A stretch of DNA of 64,000 bases from Lonicera japonica (taxonomy: Eukaryota > Streptophyta > Magnoliopsida > Dipsacales > Caprifoliaceae): contig CM038466.1 of NCBI GenBank assembly GCA_021464415.1, positions 54,900,613 through 54,964,612 on the forward strand. The letters are read 5' to 3'. The notes beneath the pieces were generated by a model. It saw only the letters and a list, made by a program, of their open reading frames with translations. It was not told where the DNA came from and ran no database searches. A program made the position numbers and the translations under genes. Positions 22,441 through 33,867 of the stretch are shown here, piece by piece. Every line of letters begins with the position of its first letter. Position 1 is the stretch's first letter.

Positions 22441-23193
22441 ATTTATATGGCAAGGTTCAAGTTATACTGTTATAAGATTAAATAGTTTTACCCCATTCAC
22501 AACTTTTTCTCGCATTCTAATTTATCAATTCCACCATTAGATTTACTATTTTTTGTTGTATTTATCAAGAATGCAAAATTTTAAATCAATCCAATATTTG
22601 TAATAATTGAATTAGTATGCTTAGTTTTACTTAAATTTTATAAGGCTCATATATATAACTTGATTATGATGAGGGACTTCTGCAACTTCAATTAATTTAT
22701 TTTTTTATATGCATAATTAATATACAATAATAGTTAATCTAATTGATAGATTGGCGAATTATGAATTTGAGAAAAAGTTATTGACAAGTGTAAAACAAAG
22801 ATGTTTTACATATAGTGTAAGTTAAACCTTCCACTTTATATTTATATATATAAACATCTATATATATTGTTTGTATATGAAATATATACATGAACATAAT
22901 AATTTAAGAGGCCCTAAAAATTTGAATTTTTTTTAGTTAAAATCATTGCTATTGTAAACTACCTATTCGATCTGTCGTCGAATTCATAGTAATTAATTAA
23001 AAGCTTAGTATTAGTTAGGGTTTAAATCATTACTATTGTAAACTACCTCCCAACCCCCCACCCACTCGGCGGATTTGGCTCATCTCCATTATCTTTGGGT
23101 CCAATTTTGTCTAATGGGATCTAGTTCGATAGTTAAATGAATGAATTTTCTTATGAAAATTGGCGAAGATGATCTCCTTGATGAGTAGATCAT
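22441..23193. other. AT-rich noncoding DNA ending in an inverted-repeat-element fragment
   Basis: No gene is seen. The last 65 bp (TTTTCTTATGAAAATTGGCG... AGTAGATCA) resemble the left arm of the 21975-22440 element and stop at the LTR B1 edge. Confidence 0.5.
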
Positions 23194-23231
23194 TGGCGCG
23201 ACGAAAATGCTTCTGCACTTAAGAACCCAAG

Positions 23232-24882
23232 TTACGCTGAAGGAATATCGCATTGTGTTAGCCCAAGTGCAGGCACGTCAAGTTGTAATAAAGTCTCGGA
23301 AGTTCGAGTGTCGAACCACAGGGATAGTCGAAAATGAATGAAATGGATTACGGATTAAATGGTTTTCAGATTTTGTAAGTTGGATTTGTTCTGAAATAAC
23401 GGAAATGTAAAATGATTATGAAAATTAATAAGAAAGCACTAAGGTAGGTGGAGGTTGGTTATGATACGATAGACGGTAATTGCAATCACATACATAGATT
23501 TCAACACAAAGTTGTCATAAGTGGGAAATGTTGTGATAACTCTCAATAGCAAAGGGTGCGAAGCTAAGCAACACATTCCCGGGTCAAAGCTATATTAAGA
23601 GAGAATATCACAAAATTCCACCTAAGGTGAAGCTATCATATCTATCTCTTAGCCACGGGTGCGAAGCTAGGCAACCTAATCCCATTGAAGCTAATCCGAG
23701 GTAGAGATGGTAGTCTCATTGAAACAAGGTTTTATAATAAGCATGTACGTGAAATCTTATGGTTTAAAAGAATGAAAATTATGTAGCGAATCATCACAAT
23801 AACAAGGAATGAAGTTTATGGAATAGAATCACCAACTAGCCAACAATTACTTTAGAAAGACGATAATGAGTCTAGATAGCACGTAAAGTGTACAAAGCAC
23901 TCAAAATATCATAAAGTAATGCAAAAAACTAGATTAACAATTTTATAAATCATCTATGGAATTTAAGAACTCTTAGTAATCTCTACAACGAAGAACAAAA
24001 ATCCATAGATGGGGAAATTAGCTACAAGCTTCTTAGAACCATATAAATATGTTGTATTTTCATTAATCAACAAGCACTAAGCATACAAGGCATGAAAAGT
24101 CTAATCGTGCAATGAAAATACCTAGAAAGCTTGTAGAATGAAGGATTTTGAAAGGAAAATGATTCACAAATATTTAACAAACTTTAAACATGGATTGAGA
24201 AATTAATTACCGAAAATTATATCGCGATCAACCTTCGTAACCTTAGTAAAAGACTACTCCATAATAAATGCAAGAACAAATATTATAGAAGAAGAAATCA
24301 TTCTTACAACAAAGACTTACAAGAGGAAAATGAAGAACAAAATACACTTTAGTTCTCCCTTCTCTCTAGAACTCTTGTGTGGTGTAGAATAATGATATGG
24401 CTTTTTCCATTGATCTCTTAGCCTAAACAATAACTAAGGATGTACTTAAATTAATAAACAAAGCAAAGAAAAATATCTAGTAACAAAATTCCCCAAAATA
24501 AGGCTAAAAGTAGAAGTTGGTGGCTGTCCCCGCCAGGCCATGATCGATCATGGCCAACCCATGATCGATCATGGAGTGTTTTGCCTGAAGATAATTTGCA
24601 CCATGATCGATCATGGAATTCCATGATCGATCATGCTTCTGGAAATTCTCTAAATCAGCACTTTGCGAGCCTTTGACTAGCACTTGATCAATCCTTCGAA
24701 GGCCATTGCATCCTATGCCTATAAACACATAGAAACACAACAAAAGCACACATAGCGGGACGATATTAAATACAAAACTCGCTAAGAAACTAATAAGCGG
24801 ATAATTAGGCAGAATTAATGCAACAAACGCGTCAAGCGACTCCAAGAAAGAGCTTATACATGACAATATTATGCGTTTATCA
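23232..24882 (-). repeat. Solo Athila LTR A4 (1651 bp) inside LTR B1, exact TSD CCAAG
   Basis: It begins TTACGCTGAAGG, where the family consensus is TGACGCCGCT, so the TG is mutated, and ends GCGTTTATCA. CCAAG flanks it at 23227-23231 and 24883-24887. Four palindromes lie at 24538-24635. It is more diverged from A1 in its PBS-proximal half than A2 or A3 are, with small deletions. Confidence 0.94.
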
Positions 24883-25504
24883 CCAAGTGCAGGTTGTGAA
24901 GTTATAATACTTGGTAAGTCCAAGTGTTGAACCACAAGGATATATGGAAAGATGATGTAGCGATTACGAGTCCAAGGCTTTGTTTAGAGAAATAAATTGA
25001 TTGATTTTAGTTGTTGATTTTAAAGTCTTGCAATAAAAATTAAAGTGATGAATCAAATGATGAGAAAAGGCTAAGGAACTATAGAATTCATTTGCTTTGC
25101 AATGTTATGTAGAATCAATCCCACTCAAAGTTCTCAATGCAATTATTAAGTATCGAGTATCTTACATTTTTCTATGCAAAGGGGTGTAAAACAAAAACAA
25201 CCCATTCCCACATAAATGCCATATAAAGAAAAGGTATAAGTAAAACTTAACACAAGTGTATCTCTCATTTTTATCTTGTAACAAAGGGTGTGAAGTAAGT
25301 GCAACCCATTCCCATATAATGATTAACCAAGATACAAATTTGAGATACACAAAAAAGGCCTAAATTTAAACTAGGCACTTGAGAACTCATTGTTAGTTTT
25401 TCCTGGGCAATTGACTTCGTTATAAAAATGGCCAACTATAAAGAGTTTAGCTCAATAAATCATAACATTTCATTAGTCTAAGATTGAGAGGTCTAGTTGG
25501 AGAT

Positions 25505-27368
25505 TGACGCGCCAAAAATATTTTCGTGCTTTGAAACTCAAATGTAGGTTGTCAAGTTATAATACTTAGTAAGTCCAAGCGTCGAACCACAAGGATAGTC
25601 AGAAAGACAATGCGGTGATTACGAGTCCAAGGCTTTGTTAAGAGGATTTGATTGATTGATTTTAGTTGTTGATTTTAAAGTCTTGTAATAAAAATTAAAG
25701 TGATGTATCAATTGATAAGAAAAGGCTAAGTCATCATAGAATTCATTTGCTTTGCAATGTTATGTAAAATTAATCTCATTCAAAATTCTTAATGCAATTC
25801 CTAAGTGTTGAGTACCTTACACTTTTCTAAGCAAAAGGGTGTGAAGCCAATGCAACCCATTCCCATATAAATGCCATATAAGGAAAGGGTGTAAGTAAAA
25901 CTCAACACAAATATATCACTCATTTTTATCTTATAACAAAGGGTGTGAAGCAAGTGCAACCTATTCCCATAAACTTAAACTAGGCATAAACTTAAACCAG
26001 GCATTGAGAATTCATTGTTAGTTTCCCCTAGGCAATTGACTTAATTATGAAAATGGCCAACTAAAAAGTTTGGCTTCATAAATCATAACATTTCATTTGT
26101 CTAAGATTAGGAGATCTATGTGAAGATTAAATCATCCGGTTTAGACACATTTGATAAATACAAATTGAATCCTTAAGGTGATTATTGGAGTTAATTATGG
26201 CATAAACTTAAGAGATCCTCCTTGGCAACACTCTAACTAAAAAAATATTGAGTCTCGAAATCACATAAAGTGTAGAGAGCACGCAACATATCATTAAAGC
26301 ATTCAAGGATTGAAATCTCAAATTTATGGTATTTTTATGAATATTCAAAGACTAAACATGCTTGGTAGTAAAAAGTATCTCATTCATAGAAGGAATGGAC
26401 ATAGGCTAATAAAAAATACATAAGTGTATCATTTCCTTATTAATGCTTGAGATCTACGTATACAAGGTATACAAAGTCAAATCACTTTATGAGGATTATC
26501 TTACTAGCTTATGAATGGTTGATTGAATGGAGAAGATGAAGGATTCAACAAGTATTTAACAATACTAAGAATGGAATGATAAACAAACTTACATAATAAT
26601 GCAATGCAAACTTCATCTTTTAGCCTTAGCAATAAAAGTACTCCATGATAGTTGTATGAACAAAAACCATTAAAATGATCTCCATTTCTCTCAAGAGTTT
26701 CTCTAACTAGATTTCTTACAAGTGATAGAAAGAAAAAGTGCAGGAAAATTCCTTATATTATTTGAATCTAGAACTAGAAAATTACATACTTTACATGAGG
26801 GACAAAGAGCAATTAAATAAGGGGAGAGCAATGCCCAAAAATGGCTATTCTAGTACATTTTTTTAAAGATCCCAAAGGAAAAACACTTGATCCTATCTAG
26901 AAATGGAAAGTCCAGCCCTTTTGGTGAGTTTCAATGCATCAAAAAATGAGAAAAACTACTTTTGAGAGCTGTACTTTATGATATGGGAGGCCTCTGATCG
27001 ATCAGAGGGTAGATTTTGCTCTGCTGGGTGGGCTCTAATCAAGACCAGAGACTAGATTATGCACTTATGGGTGGCTTCTGATTGATTAGAGGCTCCTCTG
27101 ATTGATCAAAGGACTACTTTGGGAAACTTTATTTTTCTATTTTAGCTTCTATCTTCCTTGAACACTTCCTAAAGCTCCCCAACTTGCTTCCAAAATCTAT
27201 GGGCACAATCAAGACATTATAAAAGGCTAGTTTGAGCCATGTTAAAGCAATTCTTGATGTTTTTAGTGTCGGTGCAAAAAGTGGGTTAATTTAATTAATC
27301 TAGGCTAAGATAAACGCGCTAATCATAATCAAAAGAGCGTTAAAGACTACAAAATTACGCGTTTATCA
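25505..27368 (-). repeat. 3' LTR of Athila B2 (1864 bp)
   Basis: On the plus strand it runs TGACGCGCCA to GCGTTTATCA. A palindrome CCTCTGATCGATCAGAGG lies at 26991-27008, followed by degenerate versions to about 27120 (CTCTGATTGATCAAAGG). The array sits about 250-375 bp from the LTR 5' end, the same offset as in family A. No coding sequence. Confidence 0.92.
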
Positions 27369-29195
27369 ACACTCTCCAACTAAACTCTTGCTAGTCCCTT
27401 AGCAAGAAAAATAAAAATAGCTAGTATAATATCTAAAAATGCATTTAGCACATGCATCAAGCCTTTGAACTCCCAAGTTCCCCTAGAAGACGAGTTGTGT
27501 CTTGTGAGGGTTTACAGTGATGATACCCACAAACATCCAAAATTTGAACTCTAAGTAGTAGAATTAAAGCATTTTCATAAATTGATTCAAGTGTTTGGCA
27601 TTACTATTACAATTTTTGAAATGTTGGCATTTCAATGGCGATCTCCATTACTTACAATATCCTTTAGAAACTAGCTCCACATTCCCATTTAAACACACTA
27701 TGCATATGGATCTTTGACACAATTATTCTTAATTAAAAACAGTTATATTCATCAATAGTAGAAGAGAGAAATCTTTCAAAAACAAAAGTTCAAGAACTTT
27801 GTAAATTTGAAGCACTTTTCTTTATCTTTTACTTTGACTTTTTGCTAAATTAACTCAAGGTGGTTTGCATCTCTATGGAGGGCAGTGGTCTCACTTTGTG
27901 ATTTTGCATTTATAGCTTCTTCTTTTTTTAATAATACACAAAGGAAGTTATTCACCATTTTTCCATATGGTAACCTTTACTTATTCTTAATATTTGACAA
28001 AATGACTTATGAATTTAGTCAAGTGAAGCTTAAAGTCAATATTAAGTTTAAAAGTTATCAAAGTTTTCAAATCTTTTGTAACTGCTTTGCGTGTGTCCCT
28101 TCTAAGGAGGATCTTTTATTGCATTTGAACATTACTTCTCTCTACGCAATATGAAAATCACTATATGTGATACCAAAGACTAAATCAAGCCACAACATTA
28201 TGCATATTCATAGGAAACTACAAGGCTCAAGAATCTAAATGAAACAATGCCATAGAGATTATCACTCAACTACCAATCCGAATCAAGAATTTATGCCAAA
28301 AACCATCAATTCAAAGACAACTCTAAAAAAATTGATCATTATTTTTCAAACTTCGATAAGATGGTGAAATCGATCCTAGCATGGAAAAATTTTACAAGAA
28401 AATAAAGCATGCTTGAAAATTTGAGATTTGAAAGTGCTCATCCCCCAACTTAAAGTTGGCATTGGGCTCAATGCTTTCGAAGACGACAAAAAATGAGCGA
28501 ATTCTTAGAAAATTACTTTCCAATTTCTCTAAAAAGAAGTTAGGATCAATTTCAATGCTATGATATATATAAAAATCTAGAGAAAATGGGTTAGCATTAG
28601 TCAAACATAACATGCAAAATTAAAAGCTCAAGCTATTATAAGTAGTTATGTTAAAATAATCCAACAACCCAAAAAAAAAAGCAAAATAAAAAAAAATGGA
28701 GTTTTCAAAGTTATGAGTACATCACATATCAGGAGGAGGATGAAAGTGGGTTTTGAAATTTTTGGTGGGTTTATGCCAAGCTCGAAATTGGAGGGACAGT
28801 GGGTCAAAATTCAAGATTTGAAAGGATTTTAGTGGAAATTGGTGGATGAAAGTGAAGGATATGTGTTTGAGATGATAAATGGAGAAAATAGAAAGTGAAA
28901 ATATAAATTTTGATGAGGAATTTCTAAGAAGGAAGTGGGGTGAAGAGCTAGGATTTTTAGTGAGAGAAAGTGGTGGGTTTGATGATTTTTGGGTGAAAAT
29001 GGAGAGATTGATGAAAGATTTGAAGGATTTAATGGATGAATGATCTTTAATGGAGTATTTTATGAAGGTATTTCGGTGTTTGAGGTGATGAAGAGAGGGT
29101 TAACGGAGGTTCGGAGGAAGGGGAGCTCGAAATGGGAGAGAAAGGGGCTTTTTGGAGCAATTTTTATTTTAATTTTTTTTGTGCGGAAATACACC
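27369..29195 (-). other. Athila B2 noncoding 3' region
   Basis: This region runs from the PPT to the palindrome pair. The block next to the LTR (ACTCTCCAACTAAACTCTTG, then CTAGTCCCTTAGCAAGAA on the plus strand) is the kind of sequence found beside Athila 3' LTRs. At 28715-28735 the last codons of the additional ORF (PPPDM stop) are joined directly to unrelated noncoding sequence, so that ORF is almost wholly deleted. ORFs such as 27885-28154 have no recognisable domain. Confidence 0.7.
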
Positions 29196-29233
29196 CTCTG
29201 ATCGATCAGAGGGGTGCTTTGATTGATCAGAGC
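29196..29233. repeat. Internal CCTCTGATCGATCAGAGG palindrome pair of B2
   Basis: One perfect 18-bp palindrome (29196-29213) is followed by a degenerate unit TTTGATTGATCAGAG (29219-29233). They start 183 nt downstream of the integrase stop at 29416, equivalent in place to the A1 array at 1608-1750. The sequence matches the B2 LTR palindromes, not those of family A. Confidence 0.88.
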
Positions 29234-29415
29234 CATGGCAGTGCACTCCTCTCTTGCTCCAAGGTTTGCTGTTTTTACATTTTAGTCCATTCACTCTTGT
29301 ACCTCCAAGTTTGTTGTTTTTGCGTTTTAGTCCTTGAACTTTTTTCAACGTGTGACGATCCTCCTAAAACTCTAGAAAATAAACAAAAAATATATACAAA
29401 CATGACTTATGCTTT

Positions 29416-30142
29416 TTAGGCATAGGTCGGGTCGCTTAAAGGGGTGGACTCCTCCAGTGTTGGAATTTCTAAAAACGGTTTCAATCTTTGTTCGTTAACT
29501 TTGAATTCGAGTCCCGTTTTTGGATCAACCAATGTCACGGCCCCAAATGAAAATTGGTCAAAAAGTCCTTATTTATGAAATGCCTCTCCACTTTTTTCCC
29601 GAAAAATTGAAGTCTCACCCTTTCCTTACTTAATTTTGAACTTTGGTATGTGTCTCTCCTCAATTCCTCCAATTCTTTTATTTGTAACTTCTGGTTTTGG
29701 CCGGATTTCTCAAAATCACTATTTACCAATTTTATCGCCCAAAATGATTTATGTTCCAATTCAACGGGCAAGTGACAAGGTTTGCCATACGCAATGCGAT
29801 ATGGTGACATCTCGAGAGTTGTTTTGAAAGTGGTTCGATAGGCCCAAAAAGCATCGTTGAGTTGCAATGACCAATCTTTGCGATTCGGAAATTTTTCCAA
29901 AATTTGTTTTATCTCTCGATTTGCAAGCTCAGCTTGCCCGTTTGTTTGAGGATGATAAGCGAGGGAGACCTTATGGTTTACACCATATTTTTGCATTAAT
30001 AATTAAAAAGGTTTATTGCAAAAATGTGAGCCTCCTTCACTTATTATTGCCTTTGGGGTGCCAAATCTTGCAAGAATATTATCTTTTAAAAATCGGATCA
30101 CAACTTTGTGATTATTTGGTTTGCAAGGTATGGCTTCCACCC
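29416..30142 (-). pseudogene. Athila B2 integrase, 3' part
   Basis: It begins abruptly at WVEAIPCKPNNHKVV and continues through [13 protein letters not shown] (catalytic Asp replaced by Glu, S-D to S-E), [15 protein letters not shown] with the catalytic Glu, and [24 protein letters not shown] at about 30003-30005 and a frameshift near 29590 break the frame. It ends with the conserved DPTYA-like tail at 29416. Immediately upstream, at about 30143, the sequence is LTR, with a short overlap (CCAACATATC) at the junction. Confidence 0.87.
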
Positions 30143-31194
30143 AACATATCATTAAAGCATTCAAGGATTGGAATTTCAAATTTATGGTATTTCTATGAAT
30201 ATTCAAAGACTAAACATGCTTGGCAATAAAAAGTATCTCATTCATTGAAGGAATGGACATAGGCTAAGAAGAAATACACAAGTGTATCATCTCCTCATTA
30301 ATGCTTAAGATCTAAGTATACAAGGCATACAAAGTCAAATCACTTTATGAGGATTATCTTACTAGGTTATGAATGGTTGATTAAATGGAGAAGATGAATG
30401 ATTCAACAAGTATTTAACAATACTAACAATTGAATGAGAAACAAACTTACATAATTAATACAATACAAACTTCATCTTTTAGCCTTCTCAATGAAACTAC
30501 TCCATGATAGTTATATGAACAAAAACCATTAAAGTGATCTCCATTTCTCTCAAGAGTTTCTTTAACTAGATTTCTTACAAGTGATAGAAAGAGAAAATGC
30601 AGGAAAATTCCTTATATTACTTGAATCTAGATCTAGAAAATTACACACTTTCGATGACAGACAAAGAGAAATAAAATAATGGGAGAGCAATGCCTAAAAA
30701 TGGCTATTCTAATACACTTTTCTAAAGTTCCCAAAGGAAGAGCGCCTGATCCTATCTAGAAATGAAAACTCCGGCACTTTTGGTGAGTTTCAATGCATCA
30801 AATAAGAAAAGCTCTTTTTGAGAGCTATACTTGGTGGGCTCTGATCGATTAGAGGTTCCTCTGATTGATTAGAGAGTAGATTCTGCACTAAAATATGGCT
30901 TCTGATTGATCAGAGGCTCCTTTTATTGATTAGAGGCTCCTCTGCTTCGGGAAACTTTATTCTTCTCTTTTAGCTTCTATCTTCCTTGAACACTTCCCAA
31001 AGCTCCCCAACTTGCTTCCAAAATCTATAGGCACAATCAATACACTAGAAAAGGCTACTTTGAGACATGTTGAAGCAATTCTTGATATTTTCAGTGCGTA
31101 CAAAAAGTGGGTTAATTTAATTAATCTAGGCTAAGATAGACGTGCTAATCACAATCAAAAGAGGGTTAGTGAGTACAAAATTACGCGTTTATTA
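30143..31194 (-). repeat. Truncated 5' LTR of Athila B2
   Basis: It aligns with 26283-27368 of the 3' LTR and keeps the outer end (GCGTTTATTA, with C to T in the terminal CA). The PBS-proximal 0.8 kb is missing. A degenerate palindrome array lies at 30838-30950 (CTCTGATCGATTAGAGG and relatives). Confidence 0.9.
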
Positions 31195-31847
31195 GAGATG
31201 AAATCATTCAATTTAAATATATTTGATAAATACAAATTGAATTCTTGAAATGATTAGTGAAGTTGTTTTCTGACAGAAACTTAAGAGATCCTCATTGACA
31301 ACACGTTAATTAAGAAAATATTGAGTTTCAAAATCATATAAAGTGTAGAAAACACTTAACATATCATTAAAGGATTCAAGGATTGGAATCTTAAATTTAT
31401 GATGTTTCCACAAATATTCAAAAAGTAATCATGCTTGGTAATGAAAAGTATCTTATTCACAGAAAGAATGGACATGGGCTAGTAAGAAATACACAAGCGT
31501 ATCATCTACTTATTAATGCTTAATATCTATATATACAAGGCATACAAATTCAAATCATCTTATGAAAATTATCTTACTAACTTATGAACGGTTGATGAAA
31601 TGGAGAAGGTAAAAGATTCAACAATTATTTAACAATACTAATAATGGAATGAGAACTGAACTTACATAATTAATGCATTGCAAACTTCATGTTTAGTCTT
31701 AGCAAAGAAATTTACTCCGTAATAAATGTAGAGACAAGAATTATAGAAGTGTATTTCATTTCTCTTCAATGAAAATTACAATCTCTAAATAAATTGAGAG
31801 ATGAAAAGTGATAAACGATCTCTAATAAAAATACAACAATGGAGACT

Positions 31848-33548
31848 TATGAATACCTCATTTTTTGACCTTCGCACAAATCCCGAACTTCAAGAAAATG
31901 AACACACAGGTATGCATAGACATTCATGGATGAATATATACTCTATATATGTGATACAGGTCAAACAATGAGGCAGAAAGGCCACCCGGACAGAAAGTTA
32001 CGAGAATAACCAGAAACTGCCAGAAATCGGTAACCGTCAAAACTCCTGGAGGGTAAACTTAAATAGCTTTGGATATCTGATTGTCCTCAAACTTTTAGGG
32101 TTGTTAGGTAATACTACAAGGAGGAACATACTCAAAAATCAGCACATTCCGACGGCCGGATCTCCGGGAATTGAGAAAACCGGGAATTCACCTCGGGAAT
32201 CAAAAGTCACACTTCCCGAAGTCCAAATGAGCTGAAATTTGGTCAGTAGGTAGGTTACATCATGGGGAACAACATATCAAAAAATCAGATCATTCCAATG
32301 CTCGGTTGGGCCGAAATCGCAAAAACCGTCGCAAAAGAGGCAAAACCGGGTGTCCCCGCGACAAAGGTGTTGTCCCCGCGACAACACCATTTGTCCCCAC
32401 GACAACTGGTCATTTCTGCTTTAAATAGACCCCTTTTTGTGCCTTTTGGAAAGAGGAAAAAGTGGAAAATCTTGGGAGAAGTGTTGGAAATACTATATTC
32501 ACCTTGGGAAAGCTTTTTGGTAAGTTTCGTAATTTTCTGAATTTCAATTTTTATCCGTGTATTTTCATTGAATCGCATGTAGAGAGTGATATTTATCTCC
32601 AAATCAGTCCAAATTTCATATTTGAGCTTTATTTTAATTATAGAAGGTGTGGATTGAGAAAAAATCATATTTTGAAAATATATTTTTATCAGGGTATTTT
32701 TATCAGTCTCACATTTAGACTGCTGTTTAAATTCCAAATCAGTTCAAATTTTAGATTTGAGTTGGATTATCAACATTGAAAATATTGGTTGAGAAAAAAT
32801 CACCTTTTGAAAGAATATTTTTATCAGTTATTTTCAATTTTTATCAGTCTCAATCCACACCGGAATTGATTGATTTTGTGCCCCGTTTAATCTATAAATT
32901 TGGGCGTTGAATTAAATATCCAATGTGAGAGTATGAAAATTGTCAAATGCCAATTTAAGTAATTAAATTGTGATATACTATTTGACAAAAGAAATCTCGA
33001 TGATTGCCGGATAACAATTCCAAACTAAATTAGCTTCTGAAAAGCTCTGATTTTTATCAAAATGCACTGATTTTGTTGTCTATCTCTATACAAAACAATT
33101 GTGAAATCACACACATACACACTAATTTCTAAAATCAAAAAGGGCGAAATACGAAGCACACGTCTTCAATCCCCACCCCAAAATCTCGGTTTTCTAAAAA
33201 TAAAAGGCTGAAGTGAGATAATATTATACGCGCATGCGAATCTGTGATAATACTTAACGCATATTCTACTTAGAGACCGAAAGGGCGAATTGGGTGCCTA
33301 ATCCCTTCCCAATTCGTAACTTAATCCCCGAACCCTTGAATTGTCTAGTTTCGCATTAATTGTGTTTAAGAAAGCGTTTAATTCATAAATGTTTCTCTTT
33401 TACACAAAACTTTTGTTTGTTTAGTAAAACGAATTGGCGACTCTAAATTGTTTACAAAATGTCATATTTTTGTAATTAATAAAAACTCCAACGTGTTCTG
33501 AAAAATAAAAGATGAAAAGCGGAGGAGCCAAAAACGCGGGTTTTCACA
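31848..33548. repeat. Solo LTR D (1701 bp), a different LTR family, inside B1
   Basis: The ends TATGAA and TTCACA are inverted apart from one G-to-A change. The flanks AGACT (31843-31847) and GGACT (33549-33553) differ by one base. Without it B1 reads GGAGACTATAAATAG, as LTR B3 does (AAGACTATAAATAG). It carries three TTGTCCCCGCGACAA-type units (32351-32408), then a TTTAAATAG TATA-like box (about 32421). The right end has a sequence like AATTGGCGACTCT (33433), seen in some large gypsy (Tat/Ogre) LTRs, but that assignment is tentative. Confidence 0.78.
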
Positions 33549-33867
33549 GGACTATAAATAGATATATGTTGTCTACCTCCCCTTTCTCTACTAAAAGTCA
33601 AAAGTTGTTAACTCTCCCATGCTACTAAAACCACTCTCTATATAATAATAATTCTATAAGTTTAACCAATTTCTTAGCCAAAGCTATCCCTTTAAGCAAG
33701 TTATGGTACATAGGGAAATAAGAAGGATGTGACATAAAGCATAAGTATGTCTCCTAGATCAATCTTGGCTTAAGCTAGATTGATCCAAGTGTTGGAAATA
33801 ATTTCACGATTGATCTAGCAAAAAGCTAGATTGATCTCAAATACTTTTTGTCAAGTCTAGATTGTTT

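Larger units (their letters stand above)
25505..31194 (-). mobile_element. Athila B2, deletion derivative with exact TSD GAGAT
   Basis: GAGAT at 25500-25504 and 31195-31199 brackets the element, which lies inside LTR B1. In minus order it has a truncated 5' LTR (30143-31194), an integrase 3' part (30142-29416), a palindrome pair, a noncoding tail, a PPT-like GGAGAGTGT (27369-27377) and a complete 3' LTR (27368-25505). The primer site, gag, protease, RT, RNase H and most of the additional ORF are missing. The intact target duplication shows the outer ends are original, so the losses are internal. Confidence 0.92.

Noticed and set aside
25505..27368. LTR B2 as a solo LTR
   Set aside because: The immediate flanks GAGAT and ACACT do not match; the partner GAGAT is at 31195, so this is the 3' LTR of a longer element.
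27885..28154. Plus-strand 89-codon ORF as a host gene
   Set aside because: It lies in the noncoding 3' region of Athila B2, opposite to the element, with AT-driven composition and no domain.
30003..30206. Novel fusion protein with integrase-like C-terminus
   Set aside because: Its N-terminal part is LTR sequence joined to integrase by the B2 deletion; it is not a selected fusion.
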